Shown piece after piece: positions 1 to 5,727 of a stretch of DNA of 14,075 bases. Source of the stretch: Nitrospira sp. UBA5698 (lineage in GTDB: Bacteria; Nitrospirota; Nitrospiria; Nitrospirales; Nitrospiraceae); assembly GCA_002420115.1 (NCBI GenBank), contig DIHK01000031.1, positions 6,381 to 20,455 on the forward strand, read 5' to 3'. The notes beneath the pieces were generated by a model. That model saw only the letters and a program-made list of their open reading frames with translations. It searched no databases and was not told where the DNA came from. The first letter of the stretch is position 1. Each line of letters opens with the position of its first letter. The translations under genes were made by a program, and so were the position numbers.

Positions 1-639
1 GCGAACGCCTTCTGCAAATGGGACGGGAAGCGCCTGCCTACGGAGGCGGAGTGGGAACGAGCGGCAAAAGGCCCAGACGGAGATAATCACTATCCATGGG
101 GGCACAAGCTGGATCCCAAGAAAGCCAATTATGGGCAAAACATGGGCCGTACGATGCCGGTCGATTCGTATCCGGAAGGTGTGAGCGGATTTGGAGTGTA
201 CAACATGGCCGGTAACGTCTTCGAATGGGTGGAAGACTGGTATGACCTGACCTATTACAAGGAAAGTCCGGCCCTCAATCCGCGCGGTGCTGAGAAGGGC
301 TATAACTTCGCCAACCAGGGACCGGTGAAGGTGCTCCGGGGTGGGTCGTGGCTGGCGCCGGAAACTTCCCTCCATACGAGCCATCGATTCTGGAATCAGC
401 CGGACAACAACTCCTATGGGGTCGGACTGGGATTTCGCTGTGCCAAGTCGGCAGTCGGAACCTCCGACGAAGCCGTGCAATCAGGCCGGGAGGCATTCAT
501 CCAGGCACTCGTGGCGATGGGGGCGGAAAAGAATGTCGAGGCATTAGTTGCCATTGAGAAGGCGTTGGTCTTGGATCCCGGGAATCAGGAGTATCTGGCA
601 ACCCGTGAATTGATCAATAAGAGTATGAAAAAGAAGTAG
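1..639 (+). CDS. SUMF1/FGE-sulfatase-domain protein, 5' truncated, with TPR-like tail
   Basis: The frame is open from base 1, so the gene starts outside the window; the ATG at 142 is internal. Visible hallmarks of the formylglycine-generating-enzyme (SUMF1) fold are RLPTEAEWE near the left edge, YPWG, the YNMAGNVFEWVEDWY core, VLRGGSW and GLGFRCAKS. After the domain comes a tail of about 50 residues ending in KKK. Its two helices (REAFIQALVAMG, and ALVAIEKALVLDPGNQEYL) resemble a TPR unit. True FGE uses a pair of cysteines just after the RGGS motif. Here that stretch (LAPETSLHTSHRFWNQ) has none, so sulfatase-activating chemistry is unlikely and a binding or scaffold role is more probable (inference). 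A paralogue lies at 2720-3556. The next gene starts 68 bases downstream on the same strand, so the two may share a transcript. Domain call is firm; biological role unknown. Confidence 0.88.
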   Translation, partial: ANAFCKWDGKRLPTEAEWERAAKGPDGDNHYPWGHKLDPKKANYGQNMGRTMPVDSYPEGVSGFGVYNMAGNVFEWVEDWYDLTYYKESPALNPRGAEKGYNFANQGPVKVLRGGSWLAPETSLHTSHRFWNQPDNNSYGVGLGFRCAKSAVGTSDEAVQSGREAFIQALVAMGAEKNVEALVAIEKALVLDPGNQEYLATRELINKSMKKK

Positions 640-707
640 TCGATGGACCAAGGAGGGAGACATTCACCGCTCCCCCCCGATTACAGCGAGAGTGAGGGAG
701 GTCTCAA

Positions 708-2723
708 GTGAATACATCTGACACCATGAGTTCAAGTCAATTGACTGCGAACTCGGTGGCAACTCCCAGAGCCTCCCTCATCCTCCTTACAGGAGCCAGC
801 GGCTACATCGGTGGACGTCTCCTGCCTGCTTTGGAACAACAGGGCTACCGGTTGAGATGTCTAGCTAGACATCCGGAGATTCTCAAGCCGAAGGTTGGGG
901 CCTCTACTGAAGTCATCGCCGGGGATGTTCTCGATCGAGCGAGTCTTGACATCGCATTGCACGGAGTCGACGTGGCCTATTACATGGTCCACTCCATGAG
1001 GTCCACCGGGTCATTCGAGGATACGGACCGCATGGCAGCCAAAAATTTCAGCGAAGCAGCAAAAGCCGCGGGAGTCAAGGCCCTCATCTATGTCGGTGGC
1101 CTTGGGCGAGACGACGAGCAACTCTCAGCTCACCTGCGCAGTCGGCATGAAGTCGGCGATATCTTGAGGCAGTCAGGCTTGCCGGTTTGTGAGTTTCGCG
1201 CATCCGCTGTCATAGGATCCGGCAGTGCTTCGTTTGAGCTGATTCGCGGACTGGTCGAGCGTCTACCGGTGATGCTCACACCAAAGTGGATCAAGGAAAA
1301 AGCGCAGCCAATCGCCATCGATGACCTCCTGGACTACCTGGTGGAAGCGCTTCGGATTCCAACCTCCCGATATCAGACCTATGAAGTCGGCGGTGCCGAC
1401 CAATTGTCCTACGCGGATATGATGCGTGCGTACGGTCGGCAACGTGGACTTAGGCCTCTCATCATCCCGGTTCCAGTCCTGACGCCTTGGCTTTCTGCGC
1501 TTTGGCTCGGACTGGTCACGCCGCTCTATGCCCGCATCGGGCGAGCAATCATCGAGAGCATCGTCCACGTCACGGTGGTGCGGGACCATGCGGCACGGAC
1601 GACCTTTTCTGTACGGCCGATAGGAGTCGATGAGGCGATCCGCCGAGCCATCTCCCATGAAGAGAAGCATTTCTCAGCTACGCGTTGGTCGGATGCCATT
1701 TCCTCTTCGGGGAGGCCACCATCGTGGGGAGGTGTTCGGTTTGGCACACGGATTGTCGATTCGCGGACCATGACTGTTCAAGCACCTGCACCAGTGGTTT
1801 TCAGGTGTATTGAAAGGCTTGGTGGGGACCATGGTTGGTACGCCTGGAACTGGCTATGGCGTCTACGTGGCTTCATCGACCTGCTTCAAGGCGGGGTTGG
1901 AATGAGGCGGGGGCGGCCTTTGTCCACGAATCTCCGTGTCGGCGACACGGTGGACTCCTTCCGCGTTGAAGCCATTGAGCCCAGTCGTCGCTTACGGCTC
2001 AAGTCCGAGATGAACTTGCCCGGACGGGCTTGGCTGGAGTTTGAGGTGACAGAGATCAGCTCTGTCACACAAATCCGACAGACGGCGATCTTTGATCCCG
2101 TGGGACTGAAAGGGCAACTTTACTGGTACTCCCTCTACGTCCCGCATGAGTTTGTATTCAACGGGATGCTACGCGGAATTACACAAGCCTCCTTGCATGA
2201 AGTCGGTATTCTCGATCACCGCCACCTTCACCTTCAGTCTAGGATCGGACGTTCCCAGGGATGTCCAAGTGATACTCCGTCAGCGAATGATGCCGGATCA
2301 TCCGGAACTCTGAACCGAATTTCCATCAACCCTATATGCAAGAAGACTTCTATAGTAACCACCAAGCTGATGCTCCTTCTAGGAATCCCGCTCATGGCAC
2401 TGCTGGCAGCATCGTCTCTACAGGCGGGTCCTATCGACGTCCCAGATCACCCTCAACAAAAAGCGGTTCAACTGGTTCACGAAGCGGAATACGAGGTGGA
2501 CCATGCGTGGGAGGTGTATCACAGGGCGGCCCTAGAGGAGACGGTAGCATCGCCGAAACTGCAGAGCAAGATCGAAGAGCATCTGCACGAAGCCAGAACC
2601 CTCGTGACCCAGGCGAAAGAGGCAGCCGATCGGGGGGACGAGTGCCAGGTGGAGGAACTATGCCAGCAAGTGAGACTCCATACTACCCAAGCCATCGAGG
2701 GTAGCAAGGAGCAGAAGAAATGA
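708..2723 (+). CDS. Composite frame: SDR/DUF2867 oxidoreductase fused to secreted SmbP-like module
   Basis: A GTG start at 708 follows a good ribosome binding site (GAGGGAGG, 693-700). Residues about 24-330 form an atypical extended SDR (NmrA/epimerase-like) with the nucleotide-binding motif TGASGYIGG at 28-36. Residues about 345-490 match the DUF2867 domain that usually follows this SDR type (GDHGWYAWNWLWRLRGFID, LPGRAWLEF, YVPHEFVFNGMLRGI). Family members generally end shortly after this point. Here the frame continues for about 50 low-complexity residues that look like translated spacer. It then enters KKTSIVTTKLMLLLGIPLM, a classical signal peptide, and a charged helical domain to residue 671. 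A cytoplasmic oxidoreductase with an internal signal peptide is unlikely as a working protein. I infer two ancestral genes joined by indels, or a sequencing error. The stop overlaps the next ATG (ATGA, 2720-2723), so coupling to the SUMF1 gene is preserved. The SDR and DUF2867 calls are confident; the fusion being real is uncertain. Confidence 0.85.
   Translation: MNTSDTMSSSQLTANSVATPRASLILLTGASGYIGGRLLPALEQQGYRLRCLARHPEILKPKVGASTEVIAGDVLDRASLDIALHGVDVAYYMVHSMRSTGSFEDTDRMAAKNFSEAAKAAGVKALIYVGGLGRDDEQLSAHLRSRHEVGDILRQSGLPVCEFRASAVIGSGSASFELIRGLVERLPVMLTPKWIKEKAQPIAIDDLLDYLVEALRIPTSRYQTYEVGGADQLSYADMMRAYGRQRGLRPLIIPVPVLTPWLSALWLGLVTPLYARIGRAIIESIVHVTVVRDHAARTTFSVRPIGVDEAIRRAISHEEKHFSATRWSDAISSSGRPPSWGGVRFGTRIVDSRTMTVQAPAPVVFRCIERLGGDHGWYAWNWLWRLRGFIDLLQGGVGMRRGRPLSTNLRVGDTVDSFRVEAIEPSRRLRLKSEMNLPGRAWLEFEVTEISSVTQIRQTAIFDPVGLKGQLYWYSLYVPHEFVFNGMLRGITQASLHEVGILDHRHLHLQSRIGRSQGCPSDTPSANDAGSSGTLNRISINPICKKTSIVTTKLMLLLGIPLMALLAASSLQAGPIDVPDHPQQKAVQLVHEAEYEVDHAWEVYHRAALEETVASPKLQSKIEEHLHEARTLVTQAKEAADRGDECQVEELCQQVRLHTTQAIEGSKEQKK
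2336..2723 (+). other. Embedded SmbP-like exported helical module, probably once a separate gene
   Basis: Bases 2336-2338 are ATG. The following base (C, 2339) puts that ATG out of frame with the long frame. Removing it would give MKKTSIVTT followed by the hydrophobic core LMLLLGIPLMALLAASSLQA, a textbook signal peptide with a cleavage site after LQA. The mature part, roughly 100 residues, is predicted all-helical with regularly spaced His, Glu and Ala (HEAEYEVDHAWEVYHRAA, EEHLHEARTLVTQAKEAA, QVRLHTTQAIEG). The spacing recalls SmbP, the small periplasmic metal-binding protein of ammonia oxidisers, although His is less abundant here. Two Cys (DECQVEELC) are also present. An alternative in-frame ATG at 2370 would leave no basic n-region. 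No strong ribosome binding site precedes 2336, which weakens the separate-gene reading. The SmbP resemblance is by eye only. Confidence 0.5.
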
Positions 2724-3556
2724 TCACTGGTCTGTGGCGCAGATCAATTCAGTTCAAGAGAATGGCGATCGTGGTTGTCACGGCCTTTGCGTTCATGCAG
2801 TCGCTCACTGTGGAAGCGTTGTCGGGGACGAAAGAGCTTGACTCGGTTTCGATGGTCACGATTCCAGCCGGAGAATTTCTGATGGGTAATCCAGAAGGAA
2901 AAGGCCGGGATGATGAGAGGCCGCAGCGCTCTGTCTACCTTGATGCGTTCGCAATCGATCAAGTCGAAGTAACGAATGAGCGGTATATGGCCTTTGTGAA
3001 AGCAATTGGTCATCGTATACCACCCAATCCCTACGGTACCGGACCTCTCCAATCCATTAAGGGCATTGAGCAACTACCGGTGGTCCAGACGACTTGGTAC
3101 GACGCCAAGGCCTATTGTAGTTGGGCGAAGAAGCGGTTACCCACGGAAGCAGAATGGGAAAAGGCTGCGCGTGGCACGGACGGCCGCCTCTATCCATGGG
3201 GGAATGAACCGCCGACTGCGGAGCGAGCGAACTTTGATCGAGAATGGGAGGATGAGCAGACCCTGCACCCTGTCGGATCGCTTCCCCTCGGAGATTCACC
3301 CTACGGTGTGAAGGATATGGCCGGGAACGTCAGGGAGTGGGTCTCTGATTGGTACGACGCGGAATACTATCAACACGCGCCTGATCGGAATCCCCAAGGC
3401 CCTGACAAGAAGGGAGTAGTCCGATCGATTCGTGGCGGATCCTGGCATAGTCCGGCATCTGATATCACCGCATCGGCGCGTGGTCGTGGAGGATTCGCTC
3501 TCCAGACCCATGGCACCGGATTTCGTTGCGCTCGCGGTCTCGACAATGCACCTTAG
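2720..3556 (+). CDS. Exported SUMF1/FGE-sulfatase-domain protein
   Basis: 278 residues. The ATG at 2720 overlaps the upstream stop in an ATGA arrangement, implying translational coupling. Residues 1-35 hold a basic n-region (RRSIQFKR) and a hydrophobic stretch (MAIVVVTAFAFMQSL), consistent with a signal peptide or membrane anchor. The rest is a complete SUMF1 domain: MVTIPAGEFLMGNPEGKGRD, VEVTNERYMAFV, WYDAKAYCSWA, RLPTEAEWEKAARG, LYPWGNE, MAGNVREWVSDWYDAEYY, IRGGSWHSP and GTGFRCARG. As in the truncated paralogue at 1-639, the cysteine pair that performs catalysis in genuine formylglycine-generating enzymes is missing after RGGSW. It therefore probably does not oxidise sulfatase cysteines. 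It could be a periplasmic binding or structural domain, or a different non-heme metal enzyme. Domain assignment is secure; function unknown. Confidence 0.9.
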   Translation: MITGLWRRSIQFKRMAIVVVTAFAFMQSLTVEALSGTKELDSVSMVTIPAGEFLMGNPEGKGRDDERPQRSVYLDAFAIDQVEVTNERYMAFVKAIGHRIPPNPYGTGPLQSIKGIEQLPVVQTTWYDAKAYCSWAKKRLPTEAEWEKAARGTDGRLYPWGNEPPTAERANFDREWEDEQTLHPVGSLPLGDSPYGVKDMAGNVREWVSDWYDAEYYQHAPDRNPQGPDKKGVVRSIRGGSWHSPASDITASARGRGGFALQTHGTGFRCARGLDNAP

Positions 3557-3602
3557 GCTATTGCCAACGTTCATGGAGGTTTCAGTAGGAGGGATCTGAG
3601 CC

Positions 3603-3698
3603 ATGCATTGGTTTAGGAGGCCGTTTCCTGTTCGTTCAGGTGACGCCGAACTCCGCACGGCGTCGCCCGCTGAGGCAGACAGGTCCCCTCGTGATTGA
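3603..3698 (+). CDS. Possible 31-residue leader-type ORF
   Basis: A short frame starts at ATG 3603 behind a good ribosome binding site (TAGGAGGG, 3587-3594). It runs for 31 codons and stops at TGA 3696-3698, inside the strong hairpin at 3678-3708. The peptide (starting MHWFRRPFPVRSGD, ending EADRSPRD) is charged with no recognisable domain or membrane segment. A stop codon inside a hairpin is the geometry of a leader peptide or attenuator, but it may equally be a chance frame. Low confidence. Confidence 0.3.
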   Translation: MHWFRRPFPVRSGDAELRTASPAEADRSPRD

Positions 3699-3708
3699 GG
3701 GGCCTGTC
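3678..3708 (+). terminator. Strong hairpin downstream of the SUMF1 gene
   Basis: GACAGG-T-CCCCTC (3678-3690) pairs with GAGGGGCCTGTC (3697-3708). This is a 12-bp GC-rich stem with one bulged T and a 6-base loop. No T-run follows (TCCTTGGCG), so it is not a canonical intrinsic terminator. It may still end or stabilise the upstream transcript, or act as an attenuator with the short ORF at 3603. Confidence 0.5.
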
Positions 3709-3721
3709 TCCTTGGCGAATG

Positions 3722-3746
3722 GGAAACTTTGTCGCGGACAGTTTCC
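3722..3746 (+). promoter_or_regulatory. Second hairpin in the leader of the 42-residue peptide
   Basis: GGAAACT (3722-3728) plus GTC (3731-3733) pair with GACAGTTTCC (3737-3746). The stem is 10 bp with a TT bulge and a GCG loop. It lies 14 bases upstream of the ribosome binding site of the small membrane peptide at 3774. It could be an mRNA structure controlling that gene or part of a double terminator with 3678-3708. The pairing is seen in the sequence; the role is inference. Confidence 0.4.
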
Positions 3747-3773
3747 ATTGTCGACAGTTGAAAGGAGAGCATC

Positions 3774-3902
3774 ATGGATATGAGCATCGTCTTTTTGTTT
3801 GCAATGGGATTCCTAACCTGTGCACTGGTGGTCGGGCTCTTTCAGACTGTGAGCGTGGCTCTGGCGCGTCGGGGTGAAGGCAGACCGTCTGCTCGGAAGT
3901 AA
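3774..3902 (+). CDS. Small single-pass membrane peptide (42 residues)
   Basis: ATG 3774 follows an excellent ribosome binding site (AAAGGAGA, 3761-3768, 5-base spacing). The frame runs 42 codons to TAA at 3900-3902. It is an N-terminal membrane-spanning helix (SIVFLFAMGFLTCALVVGLF, residues 4-23), then a short amphipathic stretch and a basic C-terminus (ARRGEGRPSARK), suggesting N-out/C-in topology by the positive-inside rule. No family is recognised. Small one-helix proteins of this kind are often subunits or regulators of membrane complexes, but nothing in the context names a partner. The downstream zinc-ribbon gene starts about 40 bases later. The strong ribosome binding site and clean membrane helix make it a credible gene despite its size. 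Confidence 0.65.
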   Translation: MDMSIVFLFAMGFLTCALVVGLFQTVSVALARRGEGRPSARK

Positions 3903-3942
3903 GGAATGGCCGATTGTCTCGTCGTCTGTGTTGGGGATTCCC

Positions 3943-4230
3943 ATGGCGATGACCGGGAAACCAGACAAGGAATCGGTCCTCCCTGATCCGAAAAAGCGCG
4001 ACGCGTGTGCGCGATGTGGAGGACTGATGGTCATGGCGCACGTTGTCGATTTGCAGGGCCACGCAGGTGAGGTTATCTTCAGGGGGTTCCGGTGCAGCAA
4101 TTGCGGGGAATTTATCGATCAGATAGTGTTGGCGAATCGGCTGAAACCTGCGCCTCAGCCACTTGAAGGGCCAAAACAACGGAAGTTTGCACGACGGGTG
4201 AGTCACAATAAGCTGGCTACAGAGAAATAA
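3943..4230 (+). CDS. Small zinc-ribbon protein, unknown function
   Basis: 95 residues from ATG 3943, preceded by TTGGGGA about 5 bases upstream. An upstream GTG at 3874 would overlap the 42-residue peptide gene and add residues without family character, so I prefer 3943. Two CxxC pairs, Cys22/Cys25 (CARCGG) and Cys51/Cys54 (CSNCGE), are separated by a predicted beta-hairpin with HVVDLQGHAGEVIFRGFR between them. This is the layout of a rubredoxin-like zinc ribbon binding one zinc. The C-terminal 30 residues are basic and Lys/Arg/Pro-rich (KQRKFARRVSHNKLATEK), suggesting contact with nucleic acid or another acidic partner (inference). No signal peptide, so cytoplasmic. Specific function not recognised. 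Confidence 0.72.
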   Translation: MAMTGKPDKESVLPDPKKRDACARCGGLMVMAHVVDLQGHAGEVIFRGFRCSNCGEFIDQIVLANRLKPAPQPLEGPKQRKFARRVSHNKLATEK

Positions 4231-4311
4231 GATGACCAGGGATCAAATTAGGCACAGTCATGTCTGAGATATCGACGGTGTCGAGTGAGGGTATTGCCGA
4301 AGGATAAACCT

Positions 4312-5238
4312 ATGAAGATCGTCATTACTGGAGGCACGGGATTCATTGGTCGAGCGTTGTGCGCCACCCTTATCCAAGGAGGCCATAGGGTTGTTGTACT
4401 AACCAGGCAACTAGGTCAGATCCATCATCGACCTGATTTGCCGGTTCAAGCAGTCGAATGGAACGCGCGGGACTCCGGCCCCTGGGAACAGGTTCTGGAA
4501 GGAGCGGACGCGGTCATCAACCTCGCCGGTACACCGATCGCCGACGCACGCTGGACCGATGTGCGGAAGCAACTCATCATCGATAGTCGAATCCTCACCA
4601 CCCGTTTACTGGTAAGAGCGCTTTCACGCTGGTCGTCCAAACCCGCTACGTTTATCAGCGCGTCCGGCATCGGGTATTACGGCGCCACTGATGATCGCCG
4701 GTTGGATGAAGGCGCGGCGCGCGGCAATGGTTTCTTGGCCGATCTCTGCCTCGGGTGGGAGTCAGAGGCGCTGCGGGCTGCAGAGTTTGGGGCGCGGGTC
4801 GTTACGCTCCGCACTGGAATGGTGCTGGAACAAGACGGCGGGGCCTTGCCCAAGATGTTGTTACCATTTCGGTTCTTTGCCGGCGGTCCCATTATGCCGG
4901 GGAATCAGTGGGTCTCCTGGATCCACCGCCGTGATCATATTGGCCTGATCCAGTGGGCACTCAGCACACCGACGGTTTCTGGCGCGATCAATGCTGTGGC
5001 TCCAGAACCCGTGACGATGAGGACGTTCTGTGAGGTTCTTGGGCGGGTGCTTCACCGACCGTCATGGCTTCCCGTTCCAAGATTTGCTTTGAATGCACTC
5101 CTTGGTGAGTTGGGTACATTGATGACCACCGGCCAGCGGGTGATTCCTGCCAAAGCCATGGCGGGAGGGTATCGTTTCCAATATCCAACGTTGGAGCAGG
5201 CATTGCGGGATGTGCTCATGAGATCGGCAGCACAATAA
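4312..5238 (+). CDS. TIGR01777/YfcH-type NAD(P)-binding epimerase-like protein
   Basis: 308 residues from ATG 4312 (GAAGGA ribosome binding site at 4299-4304). The GTG at 4285 is in frame but less likely because the family starts directly with MKIVITGGTGFIG. The Rossmann motif GGTGFIG is at residues 6-12. The conserved INLAGTPIADARWTD block, SRILTTRLLVRAL, SASGIGYYG (with the catalytic-site Tyr) and LRTGMVL follow in the family order. The C-terminal DUF1731-type segment (RPSWLPVPRFALNALLGELG) completes it. Length matches the usual ~300. These sugar-epimerase-like SDRs (E. coli YfcH; distantly the plant plastid-division protein GC1) have no established substrate. The PDZ protein starts 15 bases downstream and photolyase follows, so it heads the probable light-damage operon. 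SDRs of this kind are recurrent neighbours of photolyases in light-inducible clusters (general knowledge, not checked here). Confidence 0.9.
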   Translation: MKIVITGGTGFIGRALCATLIQGGHRVVVLTRQLGQIHHRPDLPVQAVEWNARDSGPWEQVLEGADAVINLAGTPIADARWTDVRKQLIIDSRILTTRLLVRALSRWSSKPATFISASGIGYYGATDDRRLDEGAARGNGFLADLCLGWESEALRAAEFGARVVTLRTGMVLEQDGGALPKMLLPFRFFAGGPIMPGNQWVSWIHRRDHIGLIQWALSTPTVSGAINAVAPEPVTMRTFCEVLGRVLHRPSWLPVPRFALNALLGELGTLMTTGQRVIPAKAMAGGYRFQYPTLEQALRDVLMRSAAQ

Positions 5239-5253
5239 ATAGGAGGTACGCGT

Positions 5254-5703
5254 ATGCGAATCCCAAGCATTTGTATCACGTTAGGGTTGGTGATAGGCCT
5301 TCTCGTACACGGTGCAGCCATGGCCGACCAACATACGAGCCAGGCTCATCATGGGTACAAAGACGATGCAAAACTTCCTCACGGTGTCATCGGCATTTCC
5401 CTCCAGGTAGGGGCAGAGCGGATCGGCGATCCAGCCATCCTGTATGTCGGCATGGTTCATCCTGAGGGACCAGCTCAGCAGGCGGGCCTCGGGCATGGGG
5501 ATGAAGTCGTGAGTGTTGATGGAACCGCGGTGAAGGGAAAACGGTATGAGGAAGTCGTCGGGATGATTCGAGGAGAGCCAGGAACCTCGGTGAAAGTCGG
5601 CGTGAAGGGAGAAAACGGTCTTCGTGAGCTGTCGATCACGCGTGTGGCCGGCGACAAGCTCCCGAAAGGACCGACAGGATCGCATGGCAGTCCAGCGCGA
5701 TGA
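5254..5703 (+). CDS. Exported single-PDZ-domain protein
   Basis: 149 residues with a perfect AGGAGGT ribosome binding site at 5241-5247. Residues 1-24 form a signal peptide with an AMA cleavage motif before Asp25, so the product is periplasmic. A short His-rich stretch follows (HTSQAHHGYK). Residues about 45-135 form one PDZ domain: GVIGISLQV carboxylate-binding-loop region, VHPEGPAQQAGLGHGDEVVSVDGTAV, VGMIRGEPGTSVKV, then RELSITR. No protease domain is attached, so it is not a complete DegP/DegQ or CtpA protein; it probably binds C-terminal peptides or assists another periplasmic protein. It sits 15 bases after the epimerase gene and 24 before photolyase, so co-transcription is likely although the functional link to light damage is unclear. 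Confidence 0.9.
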   Translation: MRIPSICITLGLVIGLLVHGAAMADQHTSQAHHGYKDDAKLPHGVIGISLQVGAERIGDPAILYVGMVHPEGPAQQAGLGHGDEVVSVDGTAVKGKRYEEVVGMIRGEPGTSVKVGVKGENGLRELSITRVAGDKLPKGPTGSHGSPAR

Positions 5704-5727
5704 CTATTGATGGAATAGGACAGGCTC

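Noticed and set aside
2336..2704. A 122-codon frame starting at ATG 2336 without any frame change
   Set aside because: Its Gly/Arg/Ser/Pro-rich translation is typical of an off-frame reading; the overlapping frame gives a coherent signal peptide and helices.
3874..3942. N-terminal extension of the zinc-ribbon protein to GTG 3874
   Set aside because: It would overlap the 42-residue peptide gene and no clear ribosome binding site precedes it; ATG 3943 is better placed.
4272..4284. Small dyad TCGAC-GGT-GTCGA before the epimerase gene
   Set aside because: Five-base arms are too short to stand out from chance in this GC-rich sequence.
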